Part shown: positions 27,072-34,805 of the stretch, piece by piece
Position numbering within the stretch: the first letter of the stretch is position 1
Layout of the letters: each line of letters begins with the position of its first letter
Assembly (NCBI GenBank): GCA_001045525.1
Contig: LDWW01000029.1
Location: forward strand, 1 to 42,168
Direction of reading: 5' to 3'
Length of the DNA stretch: 42,168 nt
Source: Chitinispirillum alkaliphilum
GTDB taxonomy: Bacteria > Fibrobacterota > Chitinivibrionia > Chitinivibrionales > Chitinispirillaceae
Notes under the pieces: generated by a model
What the model was told of the DNA's origin: nothing
The model's input: the letters and a program-made list of their open reading frames with translations, nothing else
Databases searched by the model: none
Made by a program: the position numbers and the translations under genes

Positions 27072-28556
27072 ATGTTTGGTATGGACTGGCTCATGCGGAT
27101 GCAAAATGAGGATGGTTCTGTTTTGAGCGTAATGGGCTTGTCGCATGCATCACCCCCCTCATCGGCCACTGGCCAAAGCTTATACGGCCCTGCAAATACA
27201 ATTGCTACCCGTAGAACAGCAGCAGCATTTGCACTGGGAGCTACAGTCTTTCGAAGATCCGGTTTAAGTCAGCTTGAAAACTACGCGGATACTCTTCACA
27301 ACAGAGCCCTTTTAGCCTGGCAGTGGGCAGAAACGTATCCCGACTCAATTTTTCACAATAATAGGGATCAGAATAATTCCCGGGGGCTTGCTGCAGGAAA
27401 TCAGGAAGTTGATGATACTGAAAGATTGGCAGCCAAACTTGAAGCTGCAGTATATCTTTTTGAGTTAACAGGTGATACACAGTTCAGGGCTTTGTTTGAT
27501 GAAAATTACAAGCAACTGCCGCTTTTTCTCTGGAATAATGTTGTGGATCAGTATCGTTTCAGACATCAGTCAATGTACAAATATTATGCTGCATTACCAG
27601 ATGCAACTCCGGCAGTACGGGATGAAATCCGTTCATCTCTTACTGCCGGCTATAACCGGAATGGAAATTACATAGAAAGACTGGTCTCTCAGGCAGATCC
27701 CTACAGAGCGTTTATAGATCACTACAACTGGGGTTCAAATGCATACAAGTCAACCTATGGCATATCTTTCTGGCAGCTTAACAAATACAGCCTCGCTCAG
27801 ACCGAAGAGGTAGATTTTCTCCAGGCTGCAGAAAGTTACCTGCACTATATTCATGGTGTGAATCCTCTTGGTATGGTGTACCTGAGTAACATGGGGGAGT
27901 ATGGTGCTGGAAAAAGTGTCACCCAATTTTTTCATGCCTGGTTTAGCAACGGCAGCCCAAAATGGGATGAGGTCGGGGTTTCAGAGTATGGTCCGGCTCC
28001 GGGATTCCTAACAGGGGGGCCAAATAAGTTTTATGACTGGGATGGCTGTTGCCCTTCTGATTGTGACAGCCCTGTGAATAATGCCCGCTGTTTTGAAGAA
28101 TCCATACAACCACCAAGAAATCAGCCGCCACAGAAATCATACAAGGATTTCAATACCAGCTGGCCGCTCAATTCATGGGAAGTCACAGAAAACAGTTGCG
28201 GATATCAGTCTGATTATATTCGCCTTTTGTCAAAATTTGTGAGCAACCAGGGATTCTCATCAGTGATACCGGGTTCTTCAGAAAGAGTTTCTTTTGGTCT
28301 TGAATCTGTTAAAAAGATTACAGTACGGAACAATGTGCTGGAATTTAGCCTCCCAGCAAATGTAAGAGCAGGCAAACCTGTGCAGGTGGATATTTTTTCC
28401 CTATCGGGAAAGCTGCTTAACACTGTGCAGATCGACTCCGCTCCGGGAAAAAATCGTGTCGATTTACCTTCGGAAAACCTGTCATCGGGAACAATTCTTG
28501 TAAGGTTACGAATGGACGGCAATACGGTGTTCAGGAATATGGTTTACCTGAAGTAA
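27072..28556 (+). CDS. GH9 endoglucanase, 3' part (catalytic domain and C-terminal sorting-like domain)
   Basis: The first in-frame ATG gives 494 aa, but the homologous frame extends back to 26871 and includes DLHGGWYDAGDYNKY with the catalytic base aspartates. The (alpha/alpha)6 barrel continues through ELTGDTQFRALFDE and the substrate-binding YIHGVNPLGMVYLSNMGEYGAGKSV. The general acid lies in NSWEVTENSCGYQSDYI. The last ~85 residues form a separate beta domain (VDIFSLSGKLLNTVQI ... GTILVRLRM...MVYLK), resembling the C-terminal sorting domains of type IX-like secretion in Bacteroidota/Fibrobacterota. Substrate: beta-1,4-glucan. Alone this part lacks a signal peptide. Confidence 0.85.
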   Translation: MFGMDWLMRMQNEDGSVLSVMGLSHASPPSSATGQSLYGPANTIATRRTAAAFALGATVFRRSGLSQLENYADTLHNRALLAWQWAETYPDSIFHNNRDQNNSRGLAAGNQEVDDTERLAAKLEAAVYLFELTGDTQFRALFDENYKQLPLFLWNNVVDQYRFRHQSMYKYYAALPDATPAVRDEIRSSLTAGYNRNGNYIERLVSQADPYRAFIDHYNWGSNAYKSTYGISFWQLNKYSLAQTEEVDFLQAAESYLHYIHGVNPLGMVYLSNMGEYGAGKSVTQFFHAWFSNGSPKWDEVGVSEYGPAPGFLTGGPNKFYDWDGCCPSDCDSPVNNARCFEESIQPPRNQPPQKSYKDFNTSWPLNSWEVTENSCGYQSDYIRLLSKFVSNQGFSSVIPGSSERVSFGLESVKKITVRNNVLEFSLPANVRAGKPVQVDIFSLSGKLLNTVQIDSAPGKNRVDLPSENLSSGTILVRLRMDGNTVFRNMVYLK

Positions 28557-28657
28557 TTTCATAAGCTCTGTTGTGTGTTTTTTGAGATTCAGTGATGCGT
28601 GGGAATGATTGGTGTAACGAGTGTCAATCCAAGAGGGGCTTCCGTATTCGCCTTCCG

Positions 28658-28685
28658 CTCACCCTGAGTCGGATCGAAGGGTTCC
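28658..28685 (+). repeat. REP-like intergenic element, copy 2
   Basis: CTCACCCTGAGTC GGATCGAAGGGTTCC. It shares TCACCCTGAGTC...CGAAG with 12731-12760 (minus strand) and can fold on CCCT/AGGG with internal G-A mismatches. Both copies are intergenic. Confidence 0.45.
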
Positions 28686-29541
28686 TAAGAGAATGGGTGT
28701 ATAAGATTTTTAAGGTAGAGCGCGGAGGCGTTGCGGCCAATCAGTGTTTTTCAATAGCTCACTGTCATACGTATTAATGGTCGCAATGGTGTGCCGACTT
28801 TGAGAAGGATCTGTTCGGTTTAAGTTCCTTACTGATTAATATTCAGCATTATGGAGACTTTTGTTTTTTTCGTCTGTTTGGCACGACTGTTTTTGGTGCC
28901 TCCTACACGTCCTCACACTAGGCAATACCATAGTGGGGGTTACCACCTTCGTCTCGGGCGACCCTTAAAAATTTTATTAATCATACCTAAATCGTACGAT
29001 TGTTGGTTAAAACAATCCTTCAGTACTCCTGCAATCCGGGCAAACATTCAAAATTGTAAAATACAATTGTCCATTGACTGGAGAAACTTGCAGAAACACC
29101 TGAAGGATGACATTTCTTATTCCGGAAATGTGAAACCAAACTCCAGGGATTCCTTGATTTTTCTCTTTCCGTTATAGCGTACATGTTTTCTGTGATGCAG
29201 TATATTGTTTTTTTGACATTCTGGTTGTACATTATTTATTTCCGGGTAAGCTGAAGGGAAAACCCAATCTGTTTGTCAACCGGTGTAAAGAGCGTAATGG
29301 TGTCTTGCTGAAGAGCGAGTAGCCTCATCCTCAAAGTCAAATTTCCTTTTAGCTAAGAGGATAGAGCGTAACGCCTGTACTTTAAGAAATTAATCATCCC
29401 CCGGATCACGAGTCATTTATCAGCATATAATTTCGGTTTAATTGTAAATTTAGGGAATGTATAACCTGTAAATAGTTTCGGATTTTAACCGGAATAACAT
29501 AAGCATTACAAAACATCCGCAGATTTCTACACTATAGCTAC

Positions 29542-29551
29542 GGATGCAGTA
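29542..29551 (+). repeat. GGATGCAGTA, left copy of a direct repeat
   Basis: Ten bases identical to 34233-34242; together they flank the 4.7-kb ankyrin/DUF2330 module. TAAATGT also occurs close by in both places. May be coincidental. Confidence 0.3.
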
Positions 29552-29730
29552 TCTGTAGTAAATGTAAGAGGGAGATCCTATATTGTTTCTATAAGGTATA
29601 CAGCGTATATACACTCCTGTTGTTTTGCATGATTCAGGAAGTCATAACCAGAGGGATATTAGAGGTAATAAAGCGTAAAACTTGGAAATTCTCCTCTGAA
29701 AATTGTTTGTTTATAAAAAAGAGAGGATAG

Positions 29731-32700
29731 ATGAATACTTACAGATCAAAAATAGCAGTAGTGATGTTTGTTTTGGGGGTGATTACAGAATGTTTTAGCG
29801 GTTTTGAAGAGAAACCTATGATACTTGAGTTTAACACAGATCTAACCCGTAATAGAACCATATCCCTGCCTCTCTATGGCAGAGTAAATGTCACTGTTGA
29901 TTGGGGTGATGGTAACAAACAGTCCGTAAATGACACAGGGGACCACAGATACACCTACGAGCAGCCAGGGACATATATCGTTACAATTCACGGGAGGTTA
30001 GAGAAATTCGGGAGATTGGGAGCCAAATCCATATTAGGGTATAATAATCTTGTCAGGGTGAGGTGTTTCGGTGATTTGGGAACGACTTCCCTCAGAGGAG
30101 CTTTCTATGGGGCAAGAAATCTCCTAAAAGTGTCTGATTCCATACCTGAACATATAAATGATATGAGTGGAATGTTTAGAGGAGCCACATCTTTCAATGG
30201 GGATGTCGGCAATTGGAATGTTTCCCGTGTTACTGATATGAGTGAAATGTTTAGTGGAGCTACATCATTCAATGGGGATGTTAGTAATTGGAATGTTTCC
30301 CGTGTTACTGATATGAGTGGAATGTTTAGAGGTGCCACATCTTTCAATGGAGATATTGGTAATTGGAGGGTGTCTCGTGTTACTGATATGAGTGGAATGT
30401 TTAGTGGAGCCACATCTTTCAATGGAGATATTGGTAATTGGAGGGTGTCTCGTGTTACTGATATGAGTTATATGTTTAGCGGAGCCACATCTTTCAATGG
30501 AGATATTGGTAATTGGAGGGTGTCTCGTGTTACTGATATGAGTGAAATGTTTAGTGGAGCCACAAATTTCAATGGGGATATTGGTAATTGGAGGGTGTCT
30601 CGTGTTGTTGATATGAGTTATATGTTTAGCGGAGCCACAAATTTCAATCAGGATGTTAGCCAATGGAATATTTCTTCTGCTACAGATGTGGAGCACCTAT
30701 TTGATAGTAGTGGGATAAGTCCTGCTAATGACACAGCATCAATCATAATGTTTTTACGATTGATACCAAACAAAATATGGCCAACAGAGAAAAATCGCTT
30801 ACTTCACCATGCGATCAGCGTACGGGACAGTATAACTGCTTTGTATTTAATTCGCAATGGGGCGCCCCTAAATAAGCCAAAGCAGGATCCCGTTTTGGTC
30901 AATTGTATCAGGAATAATCTTTTTTCGGTTGCAAAGGAAGCTGTCCTAAACGGTGCAGACATCAATGCTGAGGTTTGTATGGGTCCATATCGTAATGAAT
31001 GGAGCAGTCCCATCGCAACAGCATTTTTTTACCGCCACAGTGATTCCTCTCAGGCAATAGCTCGATTTTTAATTGACGAGCATATTTCAAGGGGAATTCC
31101 ATACATGGAAAATAAATGGTTGTATAAAGCTCTGTATGCAACATCTTGTAACACGGATTTTTTTTCCTATATTCTTAACAACACAAATCCTCCCTCATCT
31201 CTATTGGATTCTGTTTTTACTAATATCATGTTTCGAAAATGCAGCGGTAAAGCGGGCGAGTTACTTATGTTGCAGCAAACTTTTACCTTGCCGGTTGTGC
31301 ATATTGCGATTCGAAATGCATTCAGAGCAAAGAATTTTGATAAATTTGAACAACTACTACTATTAGATACTTTAGAGTTATTCAAAGATTCACTTGTCGA
31401 TACACTTCTAACATTTTCAATCAAAAGGTTCAATACAGACAGTGAATATTTTGTTAATCTGGCACAACTGATTCCTGAGCCAGCTCTTGGTATAAGACAG
31501 GAACCTTTTTATACTCTTATTAACAGGCTATACCCCGTAACCTCTTCGCGTGACTCTTTGTTAGCTAAAAAATTCAAAAAATTGTATCCAGAAAACTTCG
31601 GGTATTTTTATCAGCAAAAGTTAGAAAACCTACCACTGAATGACCGCATGCGTGAAAACATACGTGCCAATAATCGGGATGATTTTGAAAAACTGATTTA
31701 TTCCGGAGTACACTTTTCGGAAATTGATACAGCACGGCACCACCGTAACAGTCTCGTTTCCTATGCTATTTCAAATGAAAGGTATGATTTTATAAAAAGT
31801 CTTGTGCAAAATGGTGCTGATATCAACAGATATGTCAATGGAAGGAAATCTTTGATGCAATGGGCACTGGATGAAGGGGATACAACTCTTATACATCTTC
31901 TTTTAACAAGAGAGGATCTTGATCCACAGCAAGTGATCTTGGCGATACTGTCAGCTGTTGAAAATCAAGACATTTCTCTGTTCGATAAAGCTTTTGAAAA
32001 AGCTAATCCGGAGTCTTGGAATATTTCCAGAGTTCTGCGCAAGGCGTTCTTGAGTTCAAGTATACATATGATAAAAAGCATTGTCGAGAAAGATAACTGG
32101 AAAGAATTTCTTACCAGAGAAAGATATTATCTTCGCATCATAGCAGAAAATGGACTTACGGAAGTTTTTGAATTGATGATTAGTGATAGTGTCAGTTTTA
32201 GTGAAGGGTATCTCCAGAATGCATTAAATATTGCATGTCGAAATGGACATGTTGAATTGGCAAAACGTTTGTTGGATGCTGGCGCAGAACTGCCTCCTAC
32301 TTTACAGTGTATGAGTTATCACCCATTCACCTCGTTTTCTGATAATGAGTATGACTCATCAAAAAACCAGCTTGTCAAACTGTTTTCCAACTACGAAATG
32401 TCTGAAAATCTGAAAAGACATATCCTTGTCTATGCCATATCTTATAACAAGATTGACCTTGTACAGCGGATTTTGGATTTGGGGATTTCAGATTCTGTTC
32501 TAAATGAAAGAAGTATTCGATTACCAAATATGTTTGAGAACCTGACTATTCTTCAATACGCCTTTCGTAAACGGTGTGATTCCTTAGTGCTGGTTATGCT
32601 TGATTCAGGATTGGATTATGTCATCGTTGACACTGTCAGAGGAAATGCTTATGGATCTGTTCAGTCACAGAGTACCATCAGGCGAAGAGAACTCCTTGAG

Positions 32701-33318
32701 ATGGCTATCAAAGACAGCAGAATAGAATTAGCACGAATACTGCTTAAAAGATATGATCACTTTGAAGAAAATGTTTTTTTAAACACAGCCATACATAGTG
32801 GATATTTAAATATCGCAGGAGAGATTTTATCAAAAACATTAGATGTTAACATGCCCGATATTATTACATTTAAAACACCTTTGGAAATGGCTGTTGAACA
32901 TGGTCATATTGATTTTGTCAGGAAGATAGTAAGCAGTGGTGCAGATCTGTCAACCGAAAAGGATGCCGGTTACGTATTGCTGGCTTTGAAATATGGATAT
33001 TTGGATATTGCTGCTTATCTGATTCAGGCCGGAGCACAGATTGGCGCGGGGGAGGGACCAGAGCTTATTTTCGCAGTGCATCGGGAAAATGCCGATATGG
33101 TACGACTACTTCTTGCTAATGGGGCCACTCTTGATCAGGAGGCATGGAAAGAGGAGTTAAACTTTAGGGCCTATGAATCACTGAATGCGACAGAAAGAGA
33201 AGGACATAGAACTGTTTATCGAAATTATCGTAAGGTTGCCGGATTACTTTCGCAAGTCAGGAATGATGATTTCAGAAAATTTCTCGAAAGGGAATTTCAA
33301 AAAGGAGCTGTAAAATGA
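29731..33318 (+). CDS. Giant exported PKD-like / BspA-repeat / ankyrin-repeat protein
   Basis: A 1195-aa protein. Residues 1-~24 are a signal peptide. Residues ~33-95 resemble a PKD-like beta domain (VNVTVDWGDG ... YTYEQPGTYIVTIHG). Residues 142-316 are seven near-perfect 25-residue BspA-like (DUF285) repeats of the type VTDMSGMFSGATSFNGDIGNW. From ~350 to the end there are many ankyrin-type helical pairs, clear in places (ALNIACRNGHVELAKRLLDAGAE, TPLEMAVEHGHIDFVRKIVSSGADL, IFAVHRENADMVRLLLANGATL) and degenerate in others. It is exported, so the ankyrin solenoid probably lies in the periplasm or outside. AGAGGA precedes the ATG. It overlaps the DUF2330 gene by 4 bp, indicating a joint function; adhesion or protein binding is a guess. 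Confidence 0.85.
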   Translation: MNTYRSKIAVVMFVLGVITECFSGFEEKPMILEFNTDLTRNRTISLPLYGRVNVTVDWGDGNKQSVNDTGDHRYTYEQPGTYIVTIHGRLEKFGRLGAKSILGYNNLVRVRCFGDLGTTSLRGAFYGARNLLKVSDSIPEHINDMSGMFRGATSFNGDVGNWNVSRVTDMSEMFSGATSFNGDVSNWNVSRVTDMSGMFRGATSFNGDIGNWRVSRVTDMSGMFSGATSFNGDIGNWRVSRVTDMSYMFSGATSFNGDIGNWRVSRVTDMSEMFSGATNFNGDIGNWRVSRVVDMSYMFSGATNFNQDVSQWNISSATDVEHLFDSSGISPANDTASIIMFLRLIPNKIWPTEKNRLLHHAISVRDSITALYLIRNGAPLNKPKQDPVLVNCIRNNLFSVAKEAVLNGADINAEVCMGPYRNEWSSPIATAFFYRHSDSSQAIARFLIDEHISRGIPYMENKWLYKALYATSCNTDFFSYILNNTNPPSSLLDSVFTNIMFRKCSGKAGELLMLQQTFTLPVVHIAIRNAFRAKNFDKFEQLLLLDTLELFKDSLVDTLLTFSIKRFNTDSEYFVNLAQLIPEPALGIRQEPFYTLINRLYPVTSSRDSLLAKKFKKLYPENFGYFYQQKLENLPLNDRMRENIRANNRDDFEKLIYSGVHFSEIDTARHHRNSLVSYAISNERYDFIKSLVQNGADINRYVNGRKSLMQWALDEGDTTLIHLLLTREDLDPQQVILAILSAVENQDISLFDKAFEKANPESWNISRVLRKAFLSSSIHMIKSIVEKDNWKEFLTRERYYLRIIAENGLTEVFELMISDSVSFSEGYLQNALNIACRNGHVELAKRLLDAGAELPPTLQCMSYHPFTSFSDNEYDSSKNQLVKLFSNYEMSENLKRHILVYAISYNKIDLVQRILDLGISDSVLNERSIRLPNMFENLTILQYAFRKRCDSLVLVMLDSGLDYVIVDTVRGNAYGSVQSQSTIRRRELLEMAIKDSRIELARILLKRYDHFEENVFLNTAIHSGYLNIAGEILSKTLDVNMPDIITFKTPLEMAVEHGHIDFVRKIVSSGADLSTEKDAGYVLLALKYGYLDIAAYLIQAGAQIGAGEGPELIFAVHRENADMVRLLLANGATLDQEAWKEELNFRAYESLNATEREGHRTVYRNYRKVAGLLSQVRNDDFRKFLEREFQKGAVK
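30154..30678 (+). repeat. Seven tandem 75-bp coding repeats (BspA/DUF285 type)
   Basis: Period 75 bp, seven full units plus a degenerate eighth. Units differ at a few sites only (for example SGMF/SEMF/SYMF and GNWN/GNWR), so several are nearly identical at DNA level. That points to recent unequal exchange and likely copy-number variation between strains. All are in frame. Confidence 0.92.
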
Positions 33319-34232
33319 GATGTACATTAATACTCTTTGTAATGGCTGTGGTTTTTTGTAATTCCGCTCATGCTGATGGCTTCTTCCTGTCCAAACGAGA
33401 GCAACGTCTTCAGGAACCAAGTCAAAAAGCCGTTATTGCCTGGGAAGACTCCACACAAATCATGATTCTTTCCTCTGCTGTGAAAGCGCAAGAACCTGAT
33501 GGCTTTGCCTGGATTGTACCAATTATATCAAAAACCAAGCCTGAAGTAGACGCCGGTGATATCTCTTTATTCGAGGAGTATGCAACTCTTTTTTCCGGAC
33601 ATCCGCTGTCAGATATTTCAACGATTGGTATTGGTTATGGTGCTGGGAGTGGCAGTGTTACGATTGTTGAAGTTTTGAAAATTGACATATATAGTATTAC
33701 AGTCCTGAAAGCAACCGATGCGGAGGTGCTTTTCAGTTGGCTACTACAAAATGATTATCACTTTGATTCAAAGATTAAGCCAATACTCGATCATTATATC
33801 AAAACAGGGTTGTGTTACTTTGTTATTAATAGTATAGATTTCACTGCCAGCATAGAGGGGGAAAATTTAAGTCCTGAAGAAGAAGCTGCAGAGCGCAGAA
33901 GGCATATCAGTCAATTAAACCGTGGAATAAGTACACCACTTGCATTCACTTTTACTCCACCTTATCCATACTTCCCTTTAAAGATTTCAAGCATCGGGGG
34001 GGGGACAATGACCAGAATTGAAGTGTACTTTGTTTCGTCGGGAAGGGTAAGGGATGTAAACAATATACTTGATTTTAGTAACTTTAAAAGGATGAGCTCT
34101 CAAGTTGCCGATAAAACTCGTGAGGTTTTGGAAGGGGATTTTGGAGATTATATTAATCTCTTTGTATATAGTGGACTGTTAAACGGGCTCATTGATGATG
34201 CTGTTTTTGAATTCGTTGATGATTCATACTAA
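33315..34232 (+). CDS. Exported DUF2330-family protein
   Basis: A 305-aa protein with a cleavable signal peptide (MRCTLILFVMAVVFCNSAHA, mature start DGFFL). The mature N-terminus carries the DUF2330 signature: DGFFLSKREQRLQEPSQKAVIAW, MILSSAVKAQEPDGFAWIVPI and KPEV. The family is found in diverse bacteria; no function is established. The C-terminal membrane helix seen in some relatives is not evident. The start ATG overlaps the preceding stop (ATGA), so it is translated with the ankyrin-repeat giant. A G9 tract (33996-34004) lies in frame at codons for IGGGT. Confidence 0.85.
   Translation: MRCTLILFVMAVVFCNSAHADGFFLSKREQRLQEPSQKAVIAWEDSTQIMILSSAVKAQEPDGFAWIVPIISKTKPEVDAGDISLFEEYATLFSGHPLSDISTIGIGYGAGSGSVTIVEVLKIDIYSITVLKATDAEVLFSWLLQNDYHFDSKIKPILDHYIKTGLCYFVINSIDFTASIEGENLSPEEEAAERRRHISQLNRGISTPLAFTFTPPYPYFPLKISSIGGGTMTRIEVYFVSSGRVRDVNNILDFSNFKRMSSQVADKTREVLEGDFGDYINLFVYSGLLNGLIDDAVFEFVDDSY
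33996..34004 (+). repeat. G9 homopolymer inside the DUF2330 gene
   Basis: ATC GGG GGG GGG ACA; nine G in frame at about residue 228. Slippage by one base would truncate the last quarter of the protein. Confidence 0.9.
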
Positions 34233-34242
34233 GGATGCAGTA
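34233..34242 (+). repeat. GGATGCAGTA, right copy of a direct repeat
   Basis: Starts at the base after the DUF2330 stop and matches 29542-29551. See the left copy. Confidence 0.3.
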
Positions 34243-34319
34243 AATGTGTATCCAGTTGCATCGGTGATGTATCAGGCAAAATATGGTTACTGGTTTCGGC
34301 TTGTCGAGTGATCTGCTAT

Positions 34320-34687
34320 ATGAAACTCAGTGTCCTGATTCAATGTTACAACCATAAACCTTATCTGCAAGAAGCCATCAAAAGCGTTCATGATCAGGGG
34401 ATGACTAATGTTGGAGTTATAGTAGATGATGATGGCAGTTGCGACAATAGTGCTCAACTGCTTCAAAAATTACAGAAACAACACGATTTCAATCTTATTT
34501 TACAAAGAATTTATCCCGACACTCAATCACCTTTTATCCGTTCTAAAAGTTGAATATCTATGCATGTCAGCTGGAGATGAGTTTCTTTTCCGAAAAACAA
34601 ATTTGTTATCTGGATAAACATCGTCAATGTTCGGTGCTGCTGGAAAACTTTATTGCTGTTGATAGATTTCTAAAGTACTACCTTTAG
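34320..34687 (+). pseudogene. Family 2 glycosyltransferase remnant
   Basis: The start MKLSVLIQCYNHKPYLQEAI and VDDDGSCDNSAQLL match the N-terminal UDP-sugar-binding region of GT2 enzymes. Homology then moves to a second frame (TLNHLLSVLKVEYLCMSAGDEF, the usual N-x-G-x-Y-I...GDDD-like block) and to a third (SEKQICYLDKHRQCSVLLENF). So at least two frameshifts are present, near 34505 and 34590, and about two-thirds of a normal GT2 is missing at the 3' end. It is a decayed gene, probably once involved in surface polysaccharide synthesis. Confidence 0.75.
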
Positions 34688-34731
34688 AGATCACGTCAAA
34701 AGGTCTATTCTATAAGGATACAAATTAAAAT

Positions 34732-34769
34732 GGCTCAGTTGGGTTACACTTTGTTAACCCAACTGAGCC
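34732..34769 (-). terminator. Rho-independent terminator of the TonB receptor gene
   Basis: A perfect 15-bp inverted repeat (34732-34746 with 34755-34769) with an 8-nt loop. On the minus strand it is followed by ATTTTAATTTG. It begins 36 bp past the receptor stop. It may also stop plus-strand reads from the GT2 remnant. Confidence 0.85.
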
Positions 34770-34805
34770 GGTTCAGAATGCCTGTTTTCCGAACTATGGA
34801 GGAAA

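Larger units (their letters stand above)
26341..28556 (+). pseudogene. GH9 endoglucanase gene interrupted by a 5-bp tandem duplication
   Basis: Two adjacent reading frames together encode one secreted GH9 cellulase of about 735 aa. The first frame runs from ATG 26341 to 26970, the second is open from 26871 to 28556. The break falls at CAGGACAGGA (26872-26881), a tandem copy of CAGGA. Removing one copy gives the codons for DQDNPETERDLHGGWYDAGD, the canonical GH9 stretch preceding the catalytic aspartates. So the ancestral gene was intact, and the +5 insertion is the cause. It may be an inactivated gene, a phase-variable switch or a sequencing error. GGGAG precedes the ATG at good spacing. Confidence 0.9.
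28557..29730. other. 1.17-kb spacer without a convincing gene
   Basis: The longest frame (28851-29177) has no ribosome-binding site, no recognisable domain and poor composition. A REP-like element lies at 28658-28685. Around 29520-29560 there is a CATCCG/CGGATG inverted repeat and a 10-bp GGATGCAGTA that recurs after the DUF2330 gene. No clear promoter was found for the downstream gene, though AGAGGA precedes its ATG. Confidence 0.6.

Noticed and set aside
28851-29177. 108-aa plus-strand frame in the spacer after the GH9 gene
   Set aside because: No SD sequence, no domain, odd residue mix; probably chance.
30105-30696. Regular direct repeats suggesting a CRISPR array, and repetitive antisense frames
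   Set aside because: The 75-bp units are continuous coding repeats without unique spacers; antisense frames merely mirror them.
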